DNA of 18,498 nucleotides. Origin: Candidatus Pelagibacterales bacterium (GTDB lineage: Bacteria > Pseudomonadota > Alphaproteobacteria > TMED109). The stretch's first letter is position 1; each line of letters begins with the position of its first letter. Under the pieces are notes generated by a model that saw only the letters and a list, made by a program, of their open reading frames with translations, was not told the DNA's origin and ran no database searches. The DNA lies in NCBI GenBank assembly GCA_002732015.1, contig PCCU01000022.1, positions 1 through 18,498 on the forward strand. The letters run 5' to 3'. The position numbers and the translations under genes are program-made. Of the stretch, positions 8,993-15,499 are shown piece after piece.

Positions 8993-9007
8993 TTAGAATC
9001 ATTCTAA
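8993..9007. promoter_or_regulatory. Predicted Irr box (iron control element)
   Basis: TTAGAATCATTCTAA is a perfect 7-bp inverted repeat around a central C, with a further T (TTT) on the left flank. It matches the TTTAGAA-N3-TTCTAAA form known for the Irr-binding iron control element in Rhizobiales. It lies 71 bases upstream of the rubrerythrin ATG and directly downstream of irr. No -10/-35 pair could be placed with confidence, so repression or activation cannot be deduced. Confidence 0.75.
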
Positions 9008-9078
9008 TAATCTAAATGAAATTTATTAGCGTATTAGAATACATAAACAGAATTATTAACACTCACAAAGGAGACATT

Positions 9079-9498
9079 ATGTCACTATCAAAAAGTAAAA
9101 CAGTAGAGAATTTGAAAGCAGCGTTTGCCGGAGAATCTCAAGCTAACAGGCGTTATTTATATTTTGCATCTAAAGCTGATGTAGAAGGCTTTAACGATGC
9201 GGCAGCGGTATTTAGGTCAACAGCAGAGGGTGAAACTGGTCATGCTTTTGGTCATCTAGAGTTTTTGGCAGAAGTTGGTGACCCAGCAACTGGTGAACCA
9301 ATTGGAAGCACTTCAGAGAATCTTAAAGCTGCTATTGCGGGGGAAACGCATGAATACACTGATATGTACCCAGGTATGGCTAGAACTGCTAGAGAAGAAG
9401 GATTTGATGAAATAGCTGATTGGTTTGAAACTTTAGCTAAAGCAGAAAGAAGTCACGCAGGTAGATTTCAAAAAGCATTAGATACTTTATCAGAATAG
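9079..9498 (+). CDS. Rubrerythrin, diiron domain only
   Basis: Ferritin-like four-helix diiron protein; rubrerythrins reduce hydrogen peroxide and protect against oxidative stress. From ATG 9079 it has 139 residues. Diiron ligands are visible as E19 (GESQANRRY), E52-X2-H55 (EGETGHA), E89 and E92 (GETHEY), and E123-X2-H126 (AERSHAG). The C-terminal rubredoxin domain of classic rubrerythrins is absent, so a separate electron donor is needed. The start is set by AAAGGAG at 9068-9074, five bases before ATG 9079. An upstream in-frame ATG at 9016 would add 21 unrelated residues and begin only 9 bases after the Irr box. Codon use is slightly richer in G/C than its neighbours, as for a highly expressed gene. 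Confidence 0.93.
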   Translation: MSLSKSKTVENLKAAFAGESQANRRYLYFASKADVEGFNDAAAVFRSTAEGETGHAFGHLEFLAEVGDPATGEPIGSTSENLKAAIAGETHEYTDMYPGMARTAREEGFDEIADWFETLAKAERSHAGRFQKALDTLSE

Positions 9499-9509
9499 TT
9501 TTTTTATAG

Positions 9510-9539
9510 AGTACGCTGCATAAATATTTGTAGCGTACT
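9510..9539. terminator. Stem-loop after rubrerythrin, possible weak terminator or processing site
   Basis: AGTACGCTGCA (9510-9520) pairs with TGTAGCGTACT (9529-9539): an 11-bp stem with one G-U pair and an 8-nt loop. No strong T-run follows on the + strand, so it is not a textbook intrinsic terminator. It may protect the rubrerythrin mRNA 3' end or attenuate reading into the next gene. Confidence 0.45.
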
Positions 9540-9562
9540 TCACCTATTTCACAGGATTAATC

Positions 9563-10918
9563 ATGATACAAGAGGGTGGACTAAGAGCTCCAGAAAGAAA
9601 GCCTCTAAATTTGGACTCCAAAAATTTTTGGGACGAAAAAGATTTAGACAAAGAATTAAGAAGGCAATTTGACGTATGTCATAGTTGCAGAAGATGCTTT
9701 AATTTATGTGATAGTTTTCCAAAACTTTTTGATTTGATAGATGAATCAGAAACTATGGAATTGGACTCAGTAGATTCAAAAAATTTTGATGGAGTAGTCG
9801 ACGCATGTACATTATGTGACATGTGTTTTATGGTAAGTTGTCCTTATGTACCACCACACGAATTTGCAATAGATATACCCTCATTATTTATTAGACATAA
9901 GGCACAGAACAAAAATAAAGTTGGTATAATAGAAAGTCAAATATCTAAAACAGATTTAAATGGAAAAATTGGTTTGAATTTTTCTAGGTTTTTAAATTGG
10001 ATAACTGATAAAAATAATAAATTTTTTATAATTATTTTAAAAAAAATAGCTAGTATTGAAATAAATATTAGATTACCAAAATATAATTCTAAAAATTTTT
10101 TTAATGTTATAAAGAAAAAGTCACTTTCTTTAAATACTAATAGAGAAAACAGTAATAAAGTTATTATTTTTAGTACTTGTTATGTTGGATATAACGACTC
10201 TGAAATAGGAAAAGCGCTTATAAAAGTATTAGATAAAAATAATGTTTTCTACGAAGAAGGCTATACAGAATGTTGTAAAATGCCGCAATTAGAGCAAGGA
10301 AAGGTAAAAGAGGTAAAAAATGCTGCAGAAAAAACTGCCAAAAAATTACTATCAAAAATAGCAGAAGGTTATAAAATAGTAGCTCCTATTGCCTCATGTG
10401 CGCTAATGTTAAAATCTCATTGGCCTTTACTTTGTCCAGATAATGAAGAAGTTTTAGAATTGTCTAAAAATACTATGGATATTGATGAGTTTTTATTTGA
10501 TTTGCACAATAATGGTAAATTAAATTTAGATTTTAAATCTATCAACAAAGAGATAACTTTACATACTGCTTGTCATAGTAGAGCTCAAAATATTGGATCT
10601 AAATCCTACAGTTTACTAAATCTAATAACAAATGAAAAAAATGTTAATGTAGAAAAATGTTCAGGGCATGGAGGTACATGGGGAATAAAGAGTAAGTGGA
10701 ATAAAACTGCAAAAAAAATTGGATTACCAGCAGCAAGACAAGTTTTTAAGAAAGAAGGCAATATAGTAGCGTCAACGTGTCCCCTTGCTGCACTTCACTT
10801 AAAAGATATAAACGATGATAAGAAACTTATTAGCCATGAAGATAAAATTTACCATCCAGTAGAATTAATTGCCAATGCCTACACTGAAGGAGAGTATGAT
10901 GAAAAAAGTACTTCCTAG
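9563..10918 (+). CDS. Heterodisulfide-reductase-related Fe-S oxidoreductase with two CCG domains
   Basis: Resembles HdrD/GlpC-type electron carriers. Two N-terminal [4Fe-4S] motifs are present: C39-X2-C42-X2-C45-X3-C49 and C82-X2-C85-X2-C88-X4-C93. Two cysteine-rich CCG domains follow. The first has C206, C237-C238 (TECCKMP) and C279; the second has C337 (HTACHSRAQ), C366 (KCSGHGGTWG) and C406. In both the usual CC/CXXC pattern is partly lost, so noncubane cluster binding is uncertain. There is no transmembrane segment. SD-like AGGA precedes ATG 9563. Genes of this type recur between rubrerythrin and DUF3501 genes in proteobacteria as I recall. An electron-delivery role to the rubredoxin-less rubrerythrin is an attractive inference, not shown. 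Confidence 0.83.
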   Translation: MIQEGGLRAPERKPLNLDSKNFWDEKDLDKELRRQFDVCHSCRRCFNLCDSFPKLFDLIDESETMELDSVDSKNFDGVVDACTLCDMCFMVSCPYVPPHEFAIDIPSLFIRHKAQNKNKVGIIESQISKTDLNGKIGLNFSRFLNWITDKNNKFFIIILKKIASIEINIRLPKYNSKNFFNVIKKKSLSLNTNRENSNKVIIFSTCYVGYNDSEIGKALIKVLDKNNVFYEEGYTECCKMPQLEQGKVKEVKNAAEKTAKKLLSKIAEGYKIVAPIASCALMLKSHWPLLCPDNEEVLELSKNTMDIDEFLFDLHNNGKLNLDFKSINKEITLHTACHSRAQNIGSKSYSLLNLITNEKNVNVEKCSGHGGTWGIKSKWNKTAKKIGLPAARQVFKKEGNIVASTCPLAALHLKDINDDKKLISHEDKIYHPVELIANAYTEGEYDEKSTS

Positions 10919-11042
10919 TGTATTTAAAAAAATTTGGTTTGAAGAGGGTATGGAAGACAATACTAAAGGGAATATATATTTTGAGTTAAGGCCAGAGAAT
11001 TTTCTTAGGTGTTTCGATAATAATAAACAAGTATTAAATTAA
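10899..11042 (+). CDS. Small 47-aa protein of unknown function
   Basis: Not recognised. The frame runs from ATG 10899 to TAA 11042 and overlaps the end of the Fe-S protein gene by 20 bases. A perfect AAGGAG (10887-10892) stands six bases before ATG 10899; an adjacent in-frame ATG at 10896 is an alternative giving 48 residues. The product begins MKKVLPSVFKKIWFEEGMED and contains YFELRPENFLRC with a single cysteine; it is Lys/Glu/Asn-rich with no signal peptide or membrane segment. It fills almost the whole space to the DUF3501 gene (12-base gap). The ribosome-binding site, translational overlap and position between two cluster genes argue that it is a real gene. Confidence 0.65.
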   Translation: MKKVLPSVFKKIWFEEGMEDNTKGNIYFELRPENFLRCFDNNKQVLN

Positions 11043-11054
11043 AGGATTAATAAA

Positions 11055-11645
11055 ATGGAACAAAATCAAATTAAACCAGAAGATATTTATGATAGAAATG
11101 AGTATATAAACAAAAGACCACAACTTAGAAAAGAAATAGTTTCTAGAAAAAGAAAAAGAAGAATTGATGTAGGACCATATGTTACGCTTTACTTTGAAAA
11201 TAGAGATACTATAGTACATCAGATTAATGAAATGGTATTTATAGAAAATGGTGGTCAAGAGCAGATAAAAGATGAGATTTTAGCTTATAAATCTCTTATA
11301 CCTAATGGGAATGAGTTAATTGCTACTGTAATGGTAGAAATAGACAGTCCATTAAAAAGGTCAGAGGTATTATCAAAAATGGGAGGCTTTGAGGAAACTT
11401 TTATTATAAAAATAGGAGATACAAAAATAAATGGTAAAGCCGAACTTGATGTAGATAGAACTACTGCAGAAGGTAAAGCTTCTTCAGTTCAGTTCGTACA
11501 TTTTCACTTTAAGAAAGAAGATATAGAAAAATTTAGGGACAGTCACACTAAAGTAGAATTATCAATTAATCATCAGGCCTATTCACATTCTACTTTATTA
11601 CAAGATGAAACAAAAAATGAACTCAGTTTGGATTTTATTGGTTAG
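11055..11645 (+). CDS. DUF3501 family protein
   Basis: Member of the uncharacterised DUF3501 family, 196 residues, predicted cytoplasmic. The family pattern is clear at the N-terminus: YINKRPQLRKEIVSRKRKRR, VGPYVTLYFENRDTIVHQI and NEMVFIENGG, followed by LIPNGNELIATVMVEI and, near the end, SVQFVHFHF. There is no cysteine and no known catalytic motif. ATG 11055 has an AAGGA a few bases upstream. DUF3501 genes are known to lie beside rubrerythrin and CCG-domain Fe-S protein genes, as here, which links it to the same iron/peroxide module. Its 3' end overlaps the convergent SH3 gene by 11 bases. Family call is firm, function unknown. Confidence 0.88.
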   Translation: MEQNQIKPEDIYDRNEYINKRPQLRKEIVSRKRKRRIDVGPYVTLYFENRDTIVHQINEMVFIENGGQEQIKDEILAYKSLIPNGNELIATVMVEIDSPLKRSEVLSKMGGFEETFIIKIGDTKINGKAELDVDRTTAEGKASSVQFVHFHFKKEDIEKFRDSHTKVELSINHQAYSHSTLLQDETKNELSLDFIG

Positions 11646-12093
11646 ATTGGTTAGTGCCCCAAATACTTTTTTTATAGAGATAGCCTTTGATTCCATCTTT
11701 AGCTACTTTACAATAAACTTTGTCAGAAATTATTACATCACATTTCACCTGATTAAATAAAACATTTTTCTTAACTAAGGCTATTTTGTTATGATTTTTA
11801 TCAAAAATATAAGTATCTTCAATTATAATATAGAATTTTTTTTTAGACACTGTAGCATTCCATACCCAACCTCTAGTGCCATCATAAAGTTCAACTCTTG
11901 TATAAGTAGAGTTTTTTTCTAAAACTTTTACAGGCATATTTGGAAGTTTTAAGGTCCAATTAATTGGATATTGCTGTCCTGGTCCTGCTCTTAGATTTGA
12001 TTTTGATTTAATACTAATAAAGTCTTGCGCATAACAAATAAAGATTATGTAAAAGTTTAACATACTTAGTAAAATTAAGTTTTTATAATGCAT
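11635..12093 (-). CDS. Secreted SH3-domain protein (SH3_4 type)
   Basis: Predicted periplasmic protein of 152 residues. A signal peptide is visible at residues 1-22 (hydrophobic stretch ending FICYA, cleavage before QD). A bacterial SH3 fold follows: SNLRAGPGQQYPINWTLKLPNMPVKVLE and the GTRGWVWNATVS segment at about residues 33-80. A second SH3-like half ends with VYCKVAKDGIKGYLYKKSIWG. Such domains often bind peptidoglycan or peptides; the exact ligand here is unknown. In alphaproteobacteria this family is commonly found divergent from a D-2-hydroxyacid dehydrogenase gene, exactly as seen here (45-base shared upstream region). The gene ends 11 bases inside the DUF3501 gene. Confidence 0.85.
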   Translation of the reverse strand: MHYKNLILLSMLNFYIIFICYAQDFISIKSKSNLRAGPGQQYPINWTLKLPNMPVKVLEKNSTYTRVELYDGTRGWVWNATVSKKKFYIIIEDTYIFDKNHNKIALVKKNVLFNQVKCDVIISDKVYCKVAKDGIKGYLYKKSIWGTNQSNQ

Positions 12094-12095
12094 AA

Positions 12096-12122
12096 TTGAA
12101 CAATTAAATTAATTATTATAAT
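12096..12122 (+). promoter_or_regulatory. Possible promoter for the D-2-hydroxyacid dehydrogenase gene
   Basis: TTGAAC (12096-12101) and TATAAT (12117-12122) with a 15-base spacer lie in the 45-base divergent gap. The predicted start site would fall near 12129, leaving a very short leader before ATG 12139. The short spacer and AT-rich background keep confidence low. Confidence 0.35.
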
Positions 12123-12138
12123 ATTTCAAGTAGAAACT

Positions 12139-13113
12139 ATGATAGTGCAAAAACCAAAAATATTTATAACAAGAAAGCTTCCAAAAAAAATAGAAACTAG
12201 AATGATGGAACTTTTTGACACAACTTTAAATGCGACAGACGAATTACTATCAGAAAACGAACTAATAAAAGTTTTTAAAACGTATCAAATTATAGTTCCC
12301 TCGATAGCTGATAAAATTTCTCGAAAAGTAATTAATGAAGCTAGTGATAGCCTTTCGTTAATTGCTAACTTTGGTACTGGAATAGACCATATTGATTTAG
12401 AAGCTGCAAAAAGTAAAAATATTATAGTTACTAACACTCCTGGTTTTTTAGCTGATGATACAGCAGATTTGATAATGTCTTTACTGCTAGCTTTGCCGAG
12501 AAGATTATACGAAGGTTCCAAAGTAGTAGCTGAGGGTAAATGGAACGGATGGAGTCCTACAAAAATGTTGGGAAAGAGAATTAACGGAATTAGATTGGGT
12601 ATTATAGGAATGGGAAGAATAGGACAAGCTGTTGCCAAAAGAGCTAAACCTTTTGGTATTTCAATACACTATCACAATAGAAAACAACTGCCATCTAGCA
12701 TTGAAGAAACCTATGAAGCTACATACTGGAATAATCTAGATGAAATGGTTAGAAGAATGGATGTGATTTCAATAAATTGTCCACTAACAAAAGAAACAAA
12801 AGGATTAATGTCAAAAAATAGATTACAATTAATGATGCAAGACTCTTATTTAATAAATACTTCTAGAAGTGAGATTATAGATGAAAATGCTTTATTATAT
12901 TTATTAAAAACTAATAAAATTTCTGGAGCAGGATTAGATGTTTTTAGAAAAATTGAAAATAGAAACTCTGATTTATTAAAAGCTCCAAATACGATATTAA
13001 TTCCTCATATGGGTTCAGCTACAGTTGAAGGCAGAGTAGAAATGGGCGAAAAAGTAATTGTTAATATAAAAACTTTCATTGATGGACATAACCCACCGAA
13101 TAGAATTATATAA
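12139..13113 (+). CDS. D-2-hydroxyacid dehydrogenase, glyoxylate/hydroxypyruvate reductase type
   Basis: NAD(P)H-dependent oxidoreductase interconverting 2-keto acids and D-2-hydroxy acids; closest in pattern to alphaproteobacterial glyoxylate reductases (D-glycerate dehydrogenase). 324 residues. The nucleotide-binding GMGRIG is at 157-162, the catalytic Arg is R243 (NTSRSEI) and the catalytic His is H290 (PHMGSAT). The third member of the usual triad, the Glu five residues after the Asp of the DVF motif (D267), is replaced by Ile272, with Glu273 next to it. This may shift or weaken activity. The gene is divergent from the SH3 gene and its end overlaps the convergent DsrE-like gene by 8 bases. 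Confidence 0.88.
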   Translation: MIVQKPKIFITRKLPKKIETRMMELFDTTLNATDELLSENELIKVFKTYQIIVPSIADKISRKVINEASDSLSLIANFGTGIDHIDLEAAKSKNIIVTNTPGFLADDTADLIMSLLLALPRRLYEGSKVVAEGKWNGWSPTKMLGKRINGIRLGIIGMGRIGQAVAKRAKPFGISIHYHNRKQLPSSIEETYEATYWNNLDEMVRRMDVISINCPLTKETKGLMSKNRLQLMMQDSYLINTSRSEIIDENALLYLLKTNKISGAGLDVFRKIENRNSDLLKAPNTILIPHMGSATVEGRVEMGEKVIVNIKTFIDGHNPPNRII

Positions 13114-13501
13114 AAATAGTTTGTTCATTTTTGTATTTATTAAGTATTTTGTATAATGGAGTAGATTTTATATTAATATTATGTAAGAAGTTAGTATCAC
13201 TTGAATTTAAAAAATCTAAGGCTGTATTACAAAAGTAAAAGTTAACCTTTAGATCTGCACACAAGCCAAGAATTTCTATGTAGCCTGGCATTTTTTTTTT
13301 TATCAATTTATTATTAATTTTTTTTCTATCATATTTTTTCCAATATTTTGATAAAAAATTAATAGCATATCCTGTATAAAAAATACTTACATCTTTATTA
13401 GTAGCTTTATAAGTAGATGCTAGGTTTAATGCATAATAATATTTATAAAAGTCAGCGGTAAAAAGAATAATTAAAATTTTTGAATTTTTATTATTTTGCA
13501 T
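13106..13501 (-). CDS. DsrE/DsrF-like family protein
   Basis: Small DsrE-fold protein of 131 residues, related to sulfur-relay subunits such as DsrE/TusD and to the DrsE-like proteins of alphaproteobacteria. Recognisable pattern: ILFTADFYKYYYALNLAST, DVSIFYTGYAINFL (residues 38-50), then EILGLCADLKVNFYFCNTAL with C81 and C91, where the family usually keeps a conserved cysteine able to carry a persulfide. An 11-bp T-run (13291-13301) lies within the gene. Its start overlaps the end of the MoeB/ThiF gene by 11 bases, so the two are probably translated together. A joint role in sulfur transfer is inferred. The assignment rests on pattern, not a search. Confidence 0.72.
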   Translation of the reverse strand: MQNNKNSKILIILFTADFYKYYYALNLASTYKATNKDVSIFYTGYAINFLSKYWKKYDRKKINNKLIKKKMPGYIEILGLCADLKVNFYFCNTALDFLNSSDTNFLHNINIKSTPLYKILNKYKNEQTIFI

Positions 13502-14264
13502 TATTTCTATATTTACTACAAAAAGAACAATCAGGATCTATATTAATTTTAATTTTTCTGAAATTATTATTTAGCACATCATATAAGTTGATATAGCCTG
13601 CTAATGACTCTCCTATTTCTAAAATTTCTTTTATGATTTCTGTAGCTTGTAACGAACCCATAAACCCTCCTAAACTTCCTATAACACCATTACTTGAACA
13701 ATTATTCATTTGAGAGTCGCGTGGTTTATTAGGAAATAAACATCTAAAACAAGGGTATTGATTATTTAAACTTTTCCATGTAGATATTTGTCCTTCATAT
13801 TTTGTAATTGCTGCTGCTACTAGAGTTTTTTTATTTTTAAATGAAGAGTCTGCTACAAGATATCTTGTTTCAAAGTTATCACTTCCGTCAGCTATAATGT
13901 CGTGCTGTGATATTAAAAAATCAGCGTTCTTTTTATTAATTCTCTGATTTAAGCTTGTTATAACAGTATCTGGGTTAAGTTTTTTCACAAACATAGCTGC
14001 ACTTTCTGATTTTTGAACTCCAATATTATCAGTATTATGGATTATTTGTCTCTGAAGGTTAGAAAGTTCAACTTTATCATGATCAACTATAGTTATTTTT
14101 CCTACTCCAAGTGCAGCTAAGTACATTATTACAGGAGAACCTAAACCTCCTGCTCCTATTACTAAAACTTTAGAATTGAGTAGTTTTTGTTGCCCCTTTC
14201 CTCCTATTTCAGGAAGTAGTATACTTCTTGAATATCTTTCTAGATTTAGATCTGTCAAAGTCAT
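13491..14264 (-). CDS. MoeB/ThiF/HesA-type adenylyltransferase (E1-like)
   Basis: Activates the C-terminal Gly-Gly of a ubiquitin-like sulfur carrier (MoaD or ThiS) by adenylation, for molybdopterin or thiamine synthesis. The 257 residues show GAGGLG (37-42), D61, NLQRQ with R72, SDNFETR (D129-N130 region), zinc cysteines C172-X2-C175 and C246-X2-C249, and C189 at the position of the MoeB active-site cysteine (NNCSSNGVIG). There is no rhodanese domain. Which pathway it serves cannot be told: no moaD, thiS or other molybdopterin/thiamine gene is in the window. It sits between coaBC (8-base gap) and the overlapping DsrE-like gene. Confidence 0.88.
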   Translation of the reverse strand: MTLTDLNLERYSRSILLPEIGGKGQQKLLNSKVLVIGAGGLGSPVIMYLAALGVGKITIVDHDKVELSNLQRQIIHNTDNIGVQKSESAAMFVKKLNPDTVITSLNQRINKKNADFLISQHDIIADGSDNFETRYLVADSSFKNKKTLVAAAITKYEGQISTWKSLNNQYPCFRCLFPNKPRDSQMNNCSSNGVIGSLGGFMGSLQATEIIKEILEIGESLAGYINLYDVLNNNFRKIKINIDPDCSFCSKYRNNAK

Positions 14265-14272
14265 AACATTTT

Positions 14273-15496
14273 TTATAGAGTATTTTCACCAATTTTTTTA
14301 TGTAATAAAGGGTGTATAATTTCAGTTAAAAGCTTTTTAGATAAATCAACTTTTTTCATACTCTGATATTTTGCCACGAGATTAGAATTACTGTAAATAT
14401 GAGCGCTATTCATATCTCCTCCCATAATATTTTCACTACTGGCAACATTATTTGCTACTATCAAATCACACTTTTTTCTTTTCAATTTAAGCTTGGCATT
14501 TTTTTCAATTTCATTTGTTTCTGCAGCAAATCCTACAACTAATTTAGGTCTTTTATTATGGGTAGATATAAATTTAAGGATGTCCCTATTTTCTGTTAAT
14601 TGAAACGATATTTTAGTATTTTTCTTTTTTATCTTATTTTTGCTGTAATTTTTAATTTTCCAGTCTGAAACTGCTGCTACACTAATAAATAAGTCTTTTG
14701 GTATATTTTTTAAACATTTTTCAAACATTTCATCAGCAGTTTTTACTTTAATAAAGTTTTTAACATTTTTTGGCTTGTTTATTTTTGTTGGACCAGAGAC
14801 AAGACATACATTGGCTCCCATATCAGCTAATTGCTCTGCTAGGGCATACCCCTGTTTACCAGAAGAATAATTGCTTAAAAACCTAACAGGATCAATTGAT
14901 TCTTGGGTAGGCCCCGCAGTAATTAAAGCACTGACTCCTTTAAATATATTATTTTCATTAAGAAAAAATTCTTTGGATATTTTTAAAATTTCCTCTGGTT
15001 CTTTCATTCTACCTAAACCCACATCTCCACAGGCTAACTCACCTGACTCAGTACCAAAAACTTTAATACCTGCTTGTTTTAAACGCATAAAGTTATTTTT
15101 TGTGAAAAAATTATTCAACATACTACTATTCATAGCAGGAAAAATAAATGTTGGTAATTTAGTTGCTAGCATTACAGATGAAGCTAAATCATCTGCTAGG
15201 CCATGAGAAATCTTAGAAATAAAGTTAGCAGATGCAGGAGCAACTATAATTAGATCATGCTCTTTTGCTAATTTAATATGCCCCATTTCTGTTTCATCAT
15301 CTAAACTAAATAAATCATTATAAACCTTATTACCCAACAACGATGAAACAGTTAAAGAGGTAATAAATTTTTCAGCAGACTTAGTTATGATACAATTCAA
15401 ATCAAAACCAGCGTCTTGAAGAATTCTGATTAAATATAGAGATTTATAAGCAGCAATACTGCCCGTAATTATTAAAAGAATTTTTTTTTTTTTCAT
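14273..15496 (-). CDS. coaBC: Bifunctional phosphopantothenoylcysteine decarboxylase/phosphopantothenate-cysteine ligase
   Basis: Two consecutive steps of coenzyme A synthesis: CoaB joins cysteine to 4'-phosphopantothenate and CoaC decarboxylates the product. The 407-residue length is normal. The CoaC half (1-~185) has GSIAAYK, catalytic His73 (MGHI), PAMNSSM with Asn123, and the GELACGDVGLGRM lid with Cys156. The CoaB half starts near residue 188 with ALITAGPTQESIDPVRF and contains SNYSSGKQG with Asn209, AAVSDWK and the conserved GFAAET. The coding strand has a 13-A homopolymer immediately after the ATG (T-run 15481-15493), encoding KKKK. The gene lies 3 bases downstream of ubiE; ubiB and dut, often nearby in alphaproteobacteria, are not here. 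Confidence 0.97.
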   Translation of the reverse strand: MKKKKILLIITGSIAAYKSLYLIRILQDAGFDLNCIITKSAEKFITSLTVSSLLGNKVYNDLFSLDDETEMGHIKLAKEHDLIIVAPASANFISKISHGLADDLASSVMLATKLPTFIFPAMNSSMLNNFFTKNNFMRLKQAGIKVFGTESGELACGDVGLGRMKEPEEILKISKEFFLNENNIFKGVSALITAGPTQESIDPVRFLSNYSSGKQGYALAEQLADMGANVCLVSGPTKINKPKNVKNFIKVKTADEMFEKCLKNIPKDLFISVAAVSDWKIKNYSKNKIKKKNTKISFQLTENRDILKFISTHNKRPKLVVGFAAETNEIEKNAKLKLKRKKCDLIVANNVASSENIMGGDMNSAHIYSNSNLVAKYQSMKKVDLSKKLLTEIIHPLLHKKIGENTL

Positions 15497-15499
15497 ATT

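Noticed and set aside
9016..9078. Upstream in-frame ATG extending rubrerythrin by 21 residues
   Set aside because: It has no ribosome-binding site, begins 9 bases after the Irr palindrome, and the added residues do not resemble rubrerythrin. The ATG at 9079 has AAAGGAG and fits the family N-terminus.
10919..11054. Treating the space before DUF3501 as a non-coding leader or riboswitch
   Set aside because: Most of it is occupied by a 47-aa ORF with a strong ribosome-binding site, and no conserved RNA fold is apparent.
13291..13301. T-run in the DsrE-like gene as a terminator
   Set aside because: It is inside an intact reading frame, with no GC-rich stem in front of it on either strand.
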